Source: Terriglobales bacterium (GTDB lineage: Bacteria > Acidobacteriota > Terriglobia > Terriglobales > Acidobacteriaceae). From it: a stretch of DNA of 64,000 bases. Under the pieces are notes generated by a model. That model saw nothing but the letters and a program-made list of their open reading frames with translations, made no database searches and was not told the origin of the DNA. Within the stretch, counting starts at the first letter, position 1; every line of letters starts with the position of its first letter. The position numbers were made by a program, and so were the translations under genes. The stretch is from the NCBI GenBank assembly GCA_035691485.1, contig DASSIZ010000069.1:62001-126000 (forward strand), read 5' to 3'. Below, piece by piece: positions 1 to 8,216 of this stretch.

Positions 1-478
1 GCAGCCCCATGATGACGCGCTTGCCATCCTGGTCCATGGTGTGCGCGCTGACCTCCAATTCCTCCGGCAGACTGTCTTCCGAAACGATCAACGAGTGATA
101 GCGCGTCGCCTGCATAGGCGAAGGAATTTTTGCGAACACGGTGCGGCCGTCGTGCTCGATCTGGCTGGTCTTGCCGTGCATCAGGTGTGCCGCCCGCACC
201 ACTTTGCCGCCGAAGGCCGCGCCAATCGCCTGATGTCCCAGGCAGACGCCCAGCACCGGAACCTTGCCGGCGAAGTGCCGGATCAATTCGATGCTGATTC
301 CCGCCTCTTGCGGCGTGCATGGCCCCGGCGATACCACGATGTGGGAAGGATGCAACGATTCGATTTCCGCGGGCGTAATCTGGTCGTTGCGGCGCACCTC
401 AACCTCCTGCTCCATCTCGCCGAGATACTGGACCAGGTTGTAAGTGAACGAGTCGTAGTTATCGAGTACAAAAATCAT
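1..478 (-). CDS. trpG: Anthranilate / aminodeoxychorismate synthase glutamine amidotransferase (partial, 3' end outside window)
   Basis: The reverse strand reads from an ATG at 478 as [20 protein letters not shown], the hallmark N-terminus of TrpG/PabA class I glutamine amidotransferases. These hydrolyse glutamine and channel ammonia to the chorismate-using partner TrpE or PabB. The [12 protein letters not shown] oxyanion region and the nucleophile elbow [10 protein letters not shown], with its catalytic Cys, are both present. About 159 codons are visible. The catalytic His-x-Glu near the C-terminus lies beyond base 1, so the gene is cut by the window edge. TrpG and PabA cannot be told apart without the partner gene; in many bacteria one protein serves both enzymes. 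Confidence 0.93.
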   Translation of the reverse strand, partial: MIFVLDNYDSFTYNLVQYLGEMEQEVEVRRNDQITPAEIESLHPSHIVVSPGPCTPQEAGISIELIRHFAGKVPVLGVCLGHQAIGAAFGGKVVRAAHLMHGKTSQIEHDGRTVFAKIPSPMQATRYHSLIVSEDSLPEELEVSAHTMDQDGKRVIMGL

Positions 479-691
479 TTTCGAAACGAGCCCGGTTGCT
501 GCCATTCAACCCTGCGTTCTTTCATTCCGAGCAGCAAACGTATTTCCAATTTAATCATACGACCTGGCTGCACTGCGCCGTGGTCCTTTGTCGTGTATAG
601 GCGTTCTGTTCCAGCGCCATGGGTTTACAAGCGTAGTACCCCGCTCTGGATCCCGCTCCGATCCGTGGTACGCTGCCCTGCAATACGCCTG

Positions 692-2041
692 ATGAGCACC
701 CGCACCGCATCGCTGGAATGCCCGCCGACGCAGGTACTCTCCCCTGTCAGTCGGCCGCGCCGGAGTCCCTGGCTGCGCTCGCCGGCTTTCTGGATGGTGG
801 TGGTCGCCTTCGCGGTGCGTATCGGCTTCATGCTCGCCGCCCGCACCTACCTTTTCGATGCCTACCGCATCGATGAATACTCCTACCACAACGAGACCAC
901 CAGCATCGCACGCTCGATTGCCGAGGGCCGCGGCTTCAGTTCCCCCTTCAGCGCTGATTACACCGGGCCGACCTCCTGGATCGCGCCAGTCTATCCGTAT
1001 CTTTGCGCGCTCTTCTTTCGCTGCTTTGGCGTCTTCAGCACCAAGGCCGCGATCGCGTTGATATTGCTGCAAAGCTTGATCTCGGCGCTCACTTGTGTGC
1101 CCATCCTCGGCATCGCGAAACGAACTGTCGGACCTCGCGCCGGGATCCCTGCCGCGCTCTTGTGGGCCATCTTCCCGTGGTTCAGCAAGTGGGCCGTGTG
1201 CTGGATCTGGGAAATCAGCCTCAGCACGCTGTTGTTTGCGTGTTTGTTCTGGTACGCGTTGCGCCTCGCCGAACCGGCATCATGGAAGCTGTGGCTTGGC
1301 TTCGGAGCGCTTTGGGGGTTCGCGCTGCTGGTAAACCCGGCCCTGCTGACGCTGCTGCCTCCGTCACTGGTGTGGTGCGCATATCAAATGCGTTCACCAG
1401 AGCGCGCGTTCGCTCTCGAACCTGCCCAGGTGTGGTGGCAACAATGGACGAAACACGCCTTGGTCGCCGCCGCAGCCTGCCTACTGGTGATCTCGCCATG
1501 GCTGGTGCGCAATCGCGTTGTCCTTGGCCAATGGGCTTTCGTGCGCGGTAATTTCGGCTTTGAATTCTGGCTGGGGAACGCGCGTTATGCCACTCCGCGT
1601 GGTTGGATCAAGCAGCATCCTATGGGCAACGCCGCGGAACTGCAGCGCTACCGTACCATGGGCGAACCCACCTACGTCCGGTCGAAGCTGCGGGAGGCGC
1701 TGTCCGCGGTTCGCGAGAATCCAAGCCGAGCCATCCATACCACCGCCCAGCGCGTGGCCTACTTCTGGGACGGCAGCGCCATGGGGTATCGGCCGCAGGT
1801 CGTCTGGTACTGGCTGCCGTGGAGTTTTGCCTGGTTCAGCTTCCTGCTCCTGCCCTCGATGCTGTTCGCGATCCTGCGGCGGGTCCGCGCCTGGCCTTTG
1901 TTCTTCGCCGTTTTGCTGCTCTATCCCATCCCCTATTACATCACCTACAGCCAGGTGCGCTATCGGCATGTGCTGGAACCGCTCATGCTGTTGCTGCTGG
2001 CTTGCCTGCTGCCGCTGCGGCAACCGAGGAATGAACATTGA
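692..2041 (+). CDS. GT39/ArnT-like integral-membrane glycosyltransferase
   Basis: This 449-residue protein has a first membrane helix near residues 28-48 (FWMVVVAFAVRIGFMLA), then an acidic loop with DEYSYHNETTSIARSI. That loop fits the first extracytoplasmic loop of GT-C enzymes, whose Asp/Glu residues bind the polyprenyl-phosphate sugar. About nine more hydrophobic segments follow, ending in a basic tail. The layout matches the dolichyl-phosphate-mannose/ArnT-like (GT39/GT83) family, which moves sugars from lipid-linked donors onto proteins or lipids. The donor and acceptor cannot be named. The frame stays open far upstream, but the ATG at 692 sits just before the first helix and the earlier part antisenses trpG, so 692 is preferred. 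The gene is divergent from trpG. Confidence 0.82.
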   Translation: MSTRTASLECPPTQVLSPVSRPRRSPWLRSPAFWMVVVAFAVRIGFMLAARTYLFDAYRIDEYSYHNETTSIARSIAEGRGFSSPFSADYTGPTSWIAPVYPYLCALFFRCFGVFSTKAAIALILLQSLISALTCVPILGIAKRTVGPRAGIPAALLWAIFPWFSKWAVCWIWEISLSTLLFACLFWYALRLAEPASWKLWLGFGALWGFALLVNPALLTLLPPSLVWCAYQMRSPERAFALEPAQVWWQQWTKHALVAAAACLLVISPWLVRNRVVLGQWAFVRGNFGFEFWLGNARYATPRGWIKQHPMGNAAELQRYRTMGEPTYVRSKLREALSAVRENPSRAIHTTAQRVAYFWDGSAMGYRPQVVWYWLPWSFAWFSFLLLPSMLFAILRRVRAWPLFFAVLLLYPIPYYITYSQVRYRHVLEPLMLLLLACLLPLRQPRNEH

Positions 2042-2044
2042 TTG

Positions 2045-2060
2045 TGTGACGCCGGTCACA
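2045..2060. promoter_or_regulatory. Perfect CRP-type palindrome TGTGA-N6-TCACA
   Basis: TGTGACGCCGGTCACA begins three bases after the stop codon of the glycosyltransferase. It matches the core half-sites of the CRP/FNR-superfamily consensus exactly. The same bases can fold into a 6-bp stem with a GCCG loop, so it may instead be an RNA hairpin. The next gene starts 276 bases downstream. Confidence 0.35.
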
Positions 2061-2125
2061 CTCAAGCATGACGCATGACCTAGGCGCGACTCCGCCGCGC
2101 TGCTACTCTGCCCTTACAACTGAAC

Positions 2126-2185
2126 GCGTGCGCAACGTTGCCATCCTCACCCCACATCATACGTTGCGCACGCTTTTCCTTTTTT
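2126..2185 (+). terminator. Rho-independent terminator after the glycosyltransferase
   Basis: GCGTGCGCAACG (2126-2137) pairs perfectly with CGTTGCGCACGC (2162-2173). The 12-bp stem encloses a 24-base loop and is followed at once by a T-rich run (2174-2185). It lies 84 bases after the stop of the upstream plus-strand gene. Confidence 0.75.
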
Positions 2186-2335
2186 CCCGTCAGGGTTGCG
2201 GGGACCTCGGCCACAAGTTGTCTTCCCTTGCTCCACCCGGCACGGTGGAGGTTTGCCCGGGTGCTTTTCCGCCGCGCTCGCGCTACACTGGGTTTCCACT
2301 CCCAATTCCCATCGCGATCAATCCAGGAGGTCATC

Positions 2336-2767
2336 GTGTCAGAACAGAAATACCGCCAGCACGGCTACAAGGACCGTGGCGGCGACAAGCCCGAGTCCCG
2401 CGGCCCGGGGCAGCCGCCGCGTCCGAAGAAGGAGGAAACCTTTGGGCCGCGCGCGCTCAATATGCCGGGAACCCGGACGGTGTCGCGCTGCGCGCAGTGC
2501 GGGACCGTGCTCACCATGATCACCGACCCGGTGGGGCAATGTCCCAAGTGCGGATTTGAGCTGCACTCCTGCAAGCAGTGCATGCATTTCGATCCCGCCA
2601 GCCGCTTCGAGTGCCGCCAGACCATCCTGGAGCGCGTCGCGCGCAAGGACACACGCAATGAATGCGGGTTATTCGCCATGCGGACCGCGGTGGAACGGGA
2701 GACATCTTCCGCCGGCATGCGCGCTGACGACGCCCGCAAGGCATTCGAGAATTTGTTCAAAAAGTAG
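2336..2767 (+). CDS. Small zinc-ribbon protein of unknown function
   Basis: The GTG start at 2336 is chosen because a perfect AGGAGG (2325-2330) lies five bases upstream; longer starts in the same frame lack one. The 143-residue product has a basic, Pro/Gly-rich N-terminal 45 residues (KPESRGPGQPPRPKKEE) that looks disordered. Next comes a zinc ribbon with CAQC and CPKC knuckles, followed by more conserved-looking cysteines (SCKQCMHFDPASRFEC and NECGLF). The C-terminus is a helix ending DDARKAFENLFKK. The pattern suggests a metal-binding cytosolic protein, perhaps a nucleic-acid or assembly factor, but I do not recognise a named family. It converges on pfkA. Confidence 0.8.
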   Translation: MSEQKYRQHGYKDRGGDKPESRGPGQPPRPKKEETFGPRALNMPGTRTVSRCAQCGTVLTMITDPVGQCPKCGFELHSCKQCMHFDPASRFECRQTILERVARKDTRNECGLFAMRTAVERETSSAGMRADDARKAFENLFKK

Positions 2768-2799
2768 ACGCTTCCGCCGCTCGCGGCCGCGCCCTTATT

Positions 2800-3888
2800 T
2801 CAATCTCCAAAACACACGCCGATTGCCTTCGCAATGCGCACCATCTCGCCGTTCGGATTCACCAGTTTCCTGGACCCGACCGCTTCCGCGATATCGACCG
2901 TCTCGACATGCGCGCCGCGAAGGGCAACCATCTTCCCGAAATCTCCGCGCGCGATCAGTTCCACCGCCTCGACGCCGAAACGCGTGCTCAGGATGCGGTC
3001 GAACGGAGAGGGAGAGCCGCCGCGCTGCACGTGGCCGAGCACGGTGACGCGCACATCTTTCTTGGTGCACATGCCGAGCGCGTTGCCGACCAGGTTACCG
3101 GCCGCCCCTGCCCGCGGGAACATGCGCTTCTCCTCTTGGAACCGGGCATTCAGCTCCAGCCCGGGCTTGATGCCCTCGGCGACGACCACGATGGTGAACT
3201 TCTTCCCGGTGGCGTCGCGCTGGTTCACAAACTGGCAGACCTTGCGCAGGTCGAAAACAATCTCGGGGATCAGGATTACATGGGCGCCGCCAGCCAGGCC
3301 GGCTTCGAGGGCGATCCAGCCGGCATCGCGGCCCATGACCTCGACGACCATAACGCGGTGGTGCGACTCGGCGGTGCTGAACAGCTTGTCGATGGCGTCG
3401 GTGCAGGTATGAAGAGCGGTATCGAAGCCGAAGGTCACGTCGGTGGCGGACAGGTCATTGTCGATGGTCTTGGGCACGCCCACGACATTGAGGCCGTGGC
3501 GGAACAGCTCCAAGCCAATGGCCTGGGTGCCGTCGCCGCCGACAACGATCAGGGCGTCGAGGCCGAGCTTGCGCGCGTTCTCAATTACATGCGGCGCCAT
3601 GTCGCGCACGACTTCGCAGCCGTCGACGACGGTCTTGTACTTGCAAGGATTGCCGCGATTGGTGGTGCCGAGAATAGTACCGCCGCGCGGCAGGATGCCG
3701 CTAACGCTGTCCAGTGTCAGTTCGCGCGAGCGCTCCGGCCAGATCAGGCCGTCGAAGCCGTCGGTGATGCCGACGACGCGCCAGCCGTGTTTCAGGATTG
3801 CCGAGCGGGTGGCGGCGCGGATCACGGCGTTCAGTCCCGGACAATCGCCGCCGCCGGTGGAAATGCCAATGGTTCTGATTTCGGTCAT
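2800..3888 (-). CDS. pfkA: 6-phosphofructokinase (PfkA family, Gly/Lys active-site type)
   Basis: This 362-residue enzyme phosphorylates fructose 6-phosphate to the 1,6-bisphosphate in glycolysis. Visible motifs are GGGDCPGLN (12-20, nucleotide loop), GGDGT (117-121), PKTIDND (139-145, with catalytic Asp143) and MGRDAGW (185-191, sugar-phosphate binding). The phosphoryl-donor positions carry Gly120 and Lys140. ATP enzymes of the E. coli type have Gly/Gly and pyrophosphate enzymes Asp/Lys, so this is the mixed form, expected to use ATP from the Gly. The protein is about 40 residues longer than E. coli PfkA, as in the actinobacterial-type clade. The region just upstream carries short TTAGCT repeats. 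Confidence 0.95.
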   Translation of the reverse strand: MTEIRTIGISTGGGDCPGLNAVIRAATRSAILKHGWRVVGITDGFDGLIWPERSRELTLDSVSGILPRGGTILGTTNRGNPCKYKTVVDGCEVVRDMAPHVIENARKLGLDALIVVGGDGTQAIGLELFRHGLNVVGVPKTIDNDLSATDVTFGFDTALHTCTDAIDKLFSTAESHHRVMVVEVMGRDAGWIALEAGLAGGAHVILIPEIVFDLRKVCQFVNQRDATGKKFTIVVVAEGIKPGLELNARFQEEKRMFPRAGAAGNLVGNALGMCTKKDVRVTVLGHVQRGGSPSPFDRILSTRFGVEAVELIARGDFGKMVALRGAHVETVDIAEAVGSRKLVNPNGEMVRIAKAIGVCFGD

Positions 3889-3891
3889 GAG

Positions 3892-3924
3892 GAGCTCTTA
3901 GCTGTTAGCTCTTAGCTTTTAGCC
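3892..3924. repeat. Short TTAGCT-type tandem repeat upstream of pfkA
   Basis: About four diverged copies of a TTAGCT unit (ttagctgttagctcttagc and onward) lie directly before the pfkA start codon. A similar low-complexity motif family recurs near era at 63012-63095. The repeat would sit in the pfkA 5' leader. Confidence 0.6.
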
Positions 3925-4037
3925 AGGGCGAATGAGCGGCGAGTGAAAACTGGCGCGTCGTAAAACTTACCAGCGAAAATGCAAACCGCAAAAAATAAAC
4001 GGCGAAAAATTGCAGGGCAAACGCTTGAAGCTCAAAC

Positions 4038-5156
4038 CTACTGGGTCACCACCACGGAACTCGGGTTCGTGCCGGTGGTTGCAGTAGTTCCGGACGAGAG
4101 AGTATTGCCGCTTGTGATGCTGAGAATCGAAATGGAATTGCTGCCGTTGTTGGCGACATAGACGAAGCTGCCGGAAGGATCGACGGTGACGTCGACCGGC
4201 GATGTCCCCACCGAAAACGGCGAACCGGTCATGGCAGTAAGGTTGCCGTCGGCATTGATCACGAAGCCGGCAAGATTGTTGGTTGTCTTGTTAGCGGCGA
4301 ACAGGAACTTGCCGTTGGCGCCGCTGGCCAGTGCCACCGATGCGCCGCTGGGATTAATCGAAGAGTTGATCAGTACCAGGTCGCCGGTACTGGCATTGAT
4401 GGCGTAATTGCAAATTCCGGTGGCGCCGTCGGCCACGAAGGCGAAGCGCGAATTGGCATCAATCACCACCGCGACAGAGCTGGCGCAAGGCGCTGCCGGC
4501 GCGGTGCGCACCACCGCAACTGTGCCATCACTGTTGATGCGGAAGATGGCGGTCCCTGCCGTACCCATGGAGGCATAGAGGAATCGTCCCGCAGGGTCCA
4601 CGGTGGCGCGGATGGGAGCGGCGGCCAGGGTGATGTTTTGGCCGATCGGGGTCAGCGCGCCGTTACTGGAGTTGATCGCGAACGAGGAAATGGTTTTGGC
4701 GCCGCCGTTTTCGACATACACGAAACGAGCGCCGGGATCGACCGCCACCCAGACGGGAGAGGTCCCGGCGGTAAACGGCGAACCGGAGACTGCTGTCAGC
4801 GTCCCGTCGGTCCGGTTGATGGTGTAGGCGGACACGGTTCCGTCCTGATTGGCGGCATAGACAAACTTGCCGGCGGAGTCGGCGTCGACCGCGACCGTGC
4901 CGGTCCCGGCAGTAAAAGGCGAACTGGCGGTGGCAGTAAGAGCACCGCCGGAGGAGTTAACCGTATAGGCGGAAACACTGCCGGTGCTGCCGGCATTGAA
5001 GTTGGAAGCGTAAGCGAACTTGGGGACCGCGCCGGTTGGATTGGTGGTCGTGCTGGTGGTGGTCGAGGTGGTCCAGAAGTCGTGGCCGCCACAACCGGAC
5101 CACAACAGTAGCATGGAAAGCATTACCGTAACCACACGCAAGATCATGATTGCCAC
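4038..5156 (-). CDS. Secreted seven-bladed beta-propeller lipoprotein (lactonase/YVTN-like)
   Basis: This 372-residue protein starts with a lipoprotein signal: a hydrophobic stretch then LLLWSGC, with the lipobox Cys near residue 22. A Thr-rich linker (TTSTTTSTTTNPTG) follows. The rest is made of repeats of about 45 residues of the form FVYAANxxxGTVSAYTINxxxGTLTAVxGSPFTAGTSP, typical of YVTN/6-phosphogluconolactonase-fold propellers. These are common exported proteins in acidobacteria with mostly unknown ligands; enzyme activity cannot be inferred. GTG at 5156 and ATG at 5147 are both possible starts. The gene is monocistronic and points toward pfkA. Confidence 0.85.
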   Translation of the reverse strand: MAIMILRVVTVMLSMLLLWSGCGGHDFWTTSTTTSTTTNPTGAVPKFAYASNFNAGSTGSVSAYTVNSSGGALTATASSPFTAGTGTVAVDADSAGKFVYAANQDGTVSAYTINRTDGTLTAVSGSPFTAGTSPVWVAVDPGARFVYVENGGAKTISSFAINSSNGALTPIGQNITLAAAPIRATVDPAGRFLYASMGTAGTAIFRINSDGTVAVVRTAPAAPCASSVAVVIDANSRFAFVADGATGICNYAINASTGDLVLINSSINPSGASVALASGANGKFLFAANKTTNNLAGFVINADGNLTAMTGSPFSVGTSPVDVTVDPSGSFVYVANNGSNSISILSITSGNTLSSGTTATTGTNPSSVVVTQ

Positions 5157-5704
5157 TCGCCTGAGTCTAACAAACCCGGAGCCTTCGCCAATGACGTGGG
5201 AGATTCCACGGCAGAGTATAAAGATTTCAGCTGGGGCGGGAGTTTTGCCGGCGAAATTTTGGCCATGGGCCCCCCTCCCCCTCCCCCGGTCGATCTTAAG
5301 GAATCAGCAGCTTACGAAAAAATTCGCCGCAAAATATTGAGGCCGAATAGTTTAGAGGCAAAATATTGATAACAAAGCTCCAAAAATACCTTGAGCCGCC
5401 CGGGTTGGAATCGGCGGCTCGGTCAGACGCGTTCGCGGATGCCGCACATTCTAGCGGGAGGAGCGGTCAAGTCAAGCACGGCGGTCACGGCTGAATGTGA
5501 TGGCTTCGCAACCCGTACCTGAGCACGCCCGCTCCGGGCGACTCGTACTGGGTACTCGAGCTCATCAGCCCGCTGGGCTCGCGAATGTGGGCCACCGCCA
5601 TCGGTGCACTAGCGCTGCGCCGCGAATCACACGTGAGTCATCGAGCCATCGGCGGCGACACTTCCCTCAGCGAGTGCAGCGCGGTTGAGCAGGACGCTGG
5701 CACA
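5157..5704. other. Intergenic stretch with no recognised gene
   Basis: This 548-base gap lies upstream of the propeller gene and downstream of the Fis-type gene. It holds an AT-rich patch at 5310-5390 with two copies of GCAAAATATTGA about 30 bases apart, and a GC-rich hairpin at 5393-5420. Short open frames inside it show no family features. Confidence 0.5.
5393..5420 (-). terminator. Candidate terminator hairpin downstream of the Fis-type gene
   Basis: GAGCCGCC and GGCGGCTC form a perfect 8-bp stem with a 12-base loop. On the minus strand the stem is followed after a few bases by a T-rich stretch (complement of caaaaatacc). It lies about 285 bases beyond the minus-strand stop at 5705. Confidence 0.45.
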
Positions 5705-6076
5705 TTACCGCACGGACCGTTTAACGAGACCTGGAGACAGTGCGCTCTTTGGCGGTCGTCGCCTGCCAGGGCGGAAGGATCTCGTGTCGATCTGGAGTTC
5801 AAAGCAGATTCGGGTGAGGGTGTTGCGGTGCAAACCCAAGGCCGGCGCGGCCTTGCTCAGGTTTCCCTTATTCTCGCGAAGCGCAGCACAGACGAATGCC
5901 TTCCTGAACTCCGAGAGAGCCTCCCGGTAGGAGATGCCGCCTCTGTCCATCTTTACTACGAGCGACTCCAGAATGTCCTGCACGGGAGCCTCGCTGGTTC
6001 CGAGTAGCTTATTCGGGCGAAGAATACCACAGCGATTTTGCCTCTTCTTCGCAGCAATCGGTGGTTGGTCGTGCAA
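5705..6076 (-). CDS. Fis-type helix-turn-helix protein
   Basis: This 123-residue protein has C-terminal residues around 63-97 (AALRENKGNLSKAAPALG, then LHRNTLTRIC) that match the Fis/NtrC DNA-binding domain, with helix-turn-helix ALGLHRNTLTR. There is no AAA+ or receiver domain, so it is a stand-alone Fis-like nucleoid or regulatory protein. Standalone Fis-domain proteins with a REALSEFRKAFV-like lead-in are frequent in acidobacteria. The start used is TTG at 6076; an ATG inside (MDRGGISYREAL) would shorten the N-terminus to the domain alone. The tail (PGRRRPPKS) is basic. Confidence 0.75.
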   Translation of the reverse strand: MHDQPPIAAKKRQNRCGILRPNKLLGTSEAPVQDILESLVVKMDRGGISYREALSEFRKAFVCAALRENKGNLSKAAPALGLHRNTLTRICFELQIDTRSFRPGRRRPPKSALSPGLVKRSVR

Positions 6077-6763
6077 AACCAGGAGGAAAACTCGGCTATG
6101 CGCAGCGGCAGCAAGCGGCTAGAACTTTCGAGCGTTGCACCGATTGTGGGCGTTGACAGGATTTAGTTCAGTGTTAGTATCCGGGGCGTCGACGGTCGAA
6201 AGGGTTGGCGAAAATAATAAGTCGCTAGTCCGAAGTAGGCCGGGTGATCCGCGAGGCGAGGCAACTCGTTGAGTGGCCGGACCCGAAAAAACCGACGGAT
6301 ACTGCGAGGTTCCGTTGGGGTTCGGTACCGCGAAAGCGGCGATCGCATCAGGGGCTGTGACGGTACATGCGTCCACGTCGTTGACTCCCTCGCAGGAGTC
6401 GGCGGCTAGACCATAACCAATGTCACGGCCCTTCTAATTTTCCCGCGCGGTTTTTCTCGGTTCCCGTCTCCACGCGATCTTCGATTGCAGTAAGCCCACG
6501 CAGCCAGTCCAAGTAAAGCCCAATTCGCAGGCGCTCAGCGTCATTTGCAGGAGTTCAAGGTAGATCGTAGTAGTGGACGGCACTCTTTCCGCACTTCCCA
6601 TGCCAGCCCATTCCAACCTCTGCGTGTGAATCCATGATTAAAAACAGGTTACGAGACGTGAAGTAGCTCAGCCAGCGGACAAGCGCCCACCTGTACGGAA
6701 TGTTCCCAAGCCCCTGTCCCTCGGTTACTTGTCGTTCAGAAGCGAACCGACAATGATATTGGA
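6077..6763. other. Intergenic stretch with no recognised gene
   Basis: These 687 bases separate the minus-strand Fis-type gene from the plus-strand PilZ gene, so promoters for both should be here. The small frames inside show no recognisable domains, and their codon choice is unlike the neighbours. I see no tRNA, IS ends or strong hairpin. Confidence 0.5.
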
Positions 6764-7477
6764 ATGCGATCGTCCACCACGGTCTCCCCCCGGGCCTATA
6801 AACGCCGCAGCGCTCGCGTTCAACTCAAAATCCAGCTTTCCATAGAAATCGGCGACGACAGCGTTCTCGATGCTGAAACCATAACCGTGAGCAAACACGG
6901 AGCGCGCATCCGGATCACCAGCACGCGCGGCCAGCTGACCCAAGGCGAGCAGCTGCGCGTCAAGAAGCGGCGGGGCCAGCAATCGCTGCCGGGCCGGGTG
7001 GTTTGGATGGATAAGCGCAGCGATCGGCACTACGGCATCGAGCTCGACGATCCCGGCAACTTCTGGGGTGTGTCTTTCCCCAGCAAAGACGATGGAGATG
7101 TGCATCTCCATCGTCGCCGCAACACAGCACTTCCGTCGAACAAGGCGACCGATGTCTCTGCAACTTCTGCTATCGCGGAGCTCGGAACTGCCGACAAAGC
7201 GCCACCCTCGATGCCTCTGGCTGACCCGCGGAGCATCCCCGCGTTGGTGTCCGGGATGTCAGCCATTCGTTTGCCGTTTGCTGAACGGGTTGACATGGTT
7301 TTCACCCACGCTGAAGAAGCCCATGCGCTGCTGCGGACCACGGTCGAACCAGGTGCAGTTTTGCGCGTTACCTTTGGCGATAACCGCACTACAAAGGCGC
7401 GCGTGATGGCGGTTGGCGGCCAGCGCGAAGCCGGCAAATGGTCGGTCCGCGTCAGGTGCGACGTGGCTTCGGCTTGA
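6764..7477 (+). CDS. PilZ domain protein with an extra C-terminal domain
   Basis: This 237-residue cytosolic protein has a PilZ domain at about residues 12-105. The RRSARVQL segment supplies the RxxxR c-di-GMP-binding motif, and TVSKHGARI replaces the usual (D/N)xSxxG strand. LPGRVVWMDKRSDRHYGIEL completes the barrel. After a polar linker, residues 165-235 (LPFAERVDMVFTHAEEAH to the end) form a second small beta-rich domain I do not recognise. The Asp/Asn of the second PilZ motif appears replaced (VSKHG), so c-di-GMP binding is not assured. A small membrane ORF follows 42 bases later. Confidence 0.8.
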   Translation: MRSSTTVSPRAYKRRSARVQLKIQLSIEIGDDSVLDAETITVSKHGARIRITSTRGQLTQGEQLRVKKRRGQQSLPGRVVWMDKRSDRHYGIELDDPGNFWGVSFPSKDDGDVHLHRRRNTALPSNKATDVSATSAIAELGTADKAPPSMPLADPRSIPALVSGMSAIRLPFAERVDMVFTHAEEAHALLRTTVEPGAVLRVTFGDNRTTKARVMAVGGQREAGKWSVRVRCDVASA

Positions 7478-7519
7478 ACCGCCGCCTTGGAAATGACGGC
7501 GAGCTAGGAGATTGGCGCT

Positions 7520-7690
7520 ATGACTGACTCGTCCGCGTTGTTGCTGAGCCTGGTTGTATTTGCATCTCTGTTCTTGCTCGCCGTGGTCGTGATCGTAGGC
7601 GGCGGTGCGCAGACCCGTCCCCGTCGCTCAAGAGTTCGCGCTGACTGGCGGCTGGAAGGATTCCAGCTGTCACGTCCGGGCGCAGCCTAG
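7520..7690 (+). CDS. Small single-span membrane protein, unknown
   Basis: This 56-residue ORF begins with ATG at 7520, preceded by TAGGAG at 7505-7510. Residues 6-29 are strongly hydrophobic (ALLLSLVVFASLFLLAVVVI), giving one membrane span. A short basic, probably cytoplasmic tail follows (RPRRSRVRADWRL). It lies 42 bases after the PilZ gene and may be translated from the same transcript. No family is recognised; its reality rests on the ribosome site, the amphipathic layout and the operon position. Confidence 0.45.
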   Translation: MTDSSALLLSLVVFASLFLLAVVVIVGGGAQTRPRRSRVRADWRLEGFQLSRPGAA

Positions 7691-7707
7691 AAACATTTCG
7701 CGGGAAC

Positions 7708-7784
7708 TGGGGGCCCTGGGCAGATTCGAACTGCCGACACGCGGTTTAGGAAACCGCTGCTCTATCCATCTGAGCTACAGGGCC
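7708..7784 (-). tRNA. tRNA-Arg(CCU)
   Basis: The minus strand folds into a full cloverleaf. The acceptor is GGCCCTG/CAGGGCC, the D-arm GCTC/GAGC, the anticodon stem GCGGT/ACCGC with loop TTCCTAA (anticodon CCT), a 5-base variable loop follows, and the T-arm is GGCAG-TTCGAAT-CTGCC. An encoded CCA follows the discriminator base. It reads AGG codons. An integrase remnant lies on its 5' side. Confidence 0.95.
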
Positions 7785-7858
7785 ACAAAGACTTAGCGGC
7801 GGGTCGCTGCACTTTTGCTGCACGATTCCTAGTCAGACTAAACCTACCTCGCTCTATT

Positions 7859-8205
7859 CTACAGCTTTGCTACCGGAGTGGCCTCCCGCGCGGATATTTG
7901 TTCCTCGTGACGCTTCACTACGAGCGCCTGGATGCGCTGCTCCACAGCCTGCATCGCGTGACGCGTGTTCTCGGGTACATCCTTGATGTAGTGGGCCTCG
8001 GTTGTGGCCACGTTGTCGTGCCGCAGCATGCCCTTTGCCGCAAGCGGGTCTTTACTCTGTGCAGTAATCTGTGTCCCAATGCCACGTCGCAGGGCATACC
8101 AGCCGTGCCATGGAACATCGGCTGCTTTGAGAGTCGGTTTGACCTCGCGCCGAGCGAGATTGTCCAGATTAGCAGCGCAGACGCGGGGCATGAAGCGCGT
8201 GCCCT
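7859..8205 (-). pseudogene. C-terminal remnant of a tyrosine recombinase (phage-type integrase)
   Basis: The frame ending at 7859 encodes VPWHGWYALRRGIGTQI, then LRHDNVATTEAHYI. These match the HxLRR box and the LxH...Y box holding the nucleophilic tyrosine in the catalytic domain of tyrosine recombinases. The N-terminal arm-binding and core domains are missing: upstream of about 8205 the frame runs into unrelated sequence antisense to another broken gene. With about 110 residues of homology it cannot be active. It lies 75 bases from tRNA-Arg, the usual setting for an integrative element, but on the 5' side of the tRNA. Confidence 0.75.
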
Positions 8206-8216
8206 TCGAACTAGAA

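Noticed and set aside
41-691. N-terminal extension of the glycosyltransferase frame.
   Set aside because: It is antisense to the recognised TrpG/PabA gene and has no family features.
6434-6616. Minus-strand frame of 60 codons in the gap before the PilZ gene.
   Set aside because: Short, no ribosome site and no recognisable motif; a remnant of a mobile gene cannot be shown.
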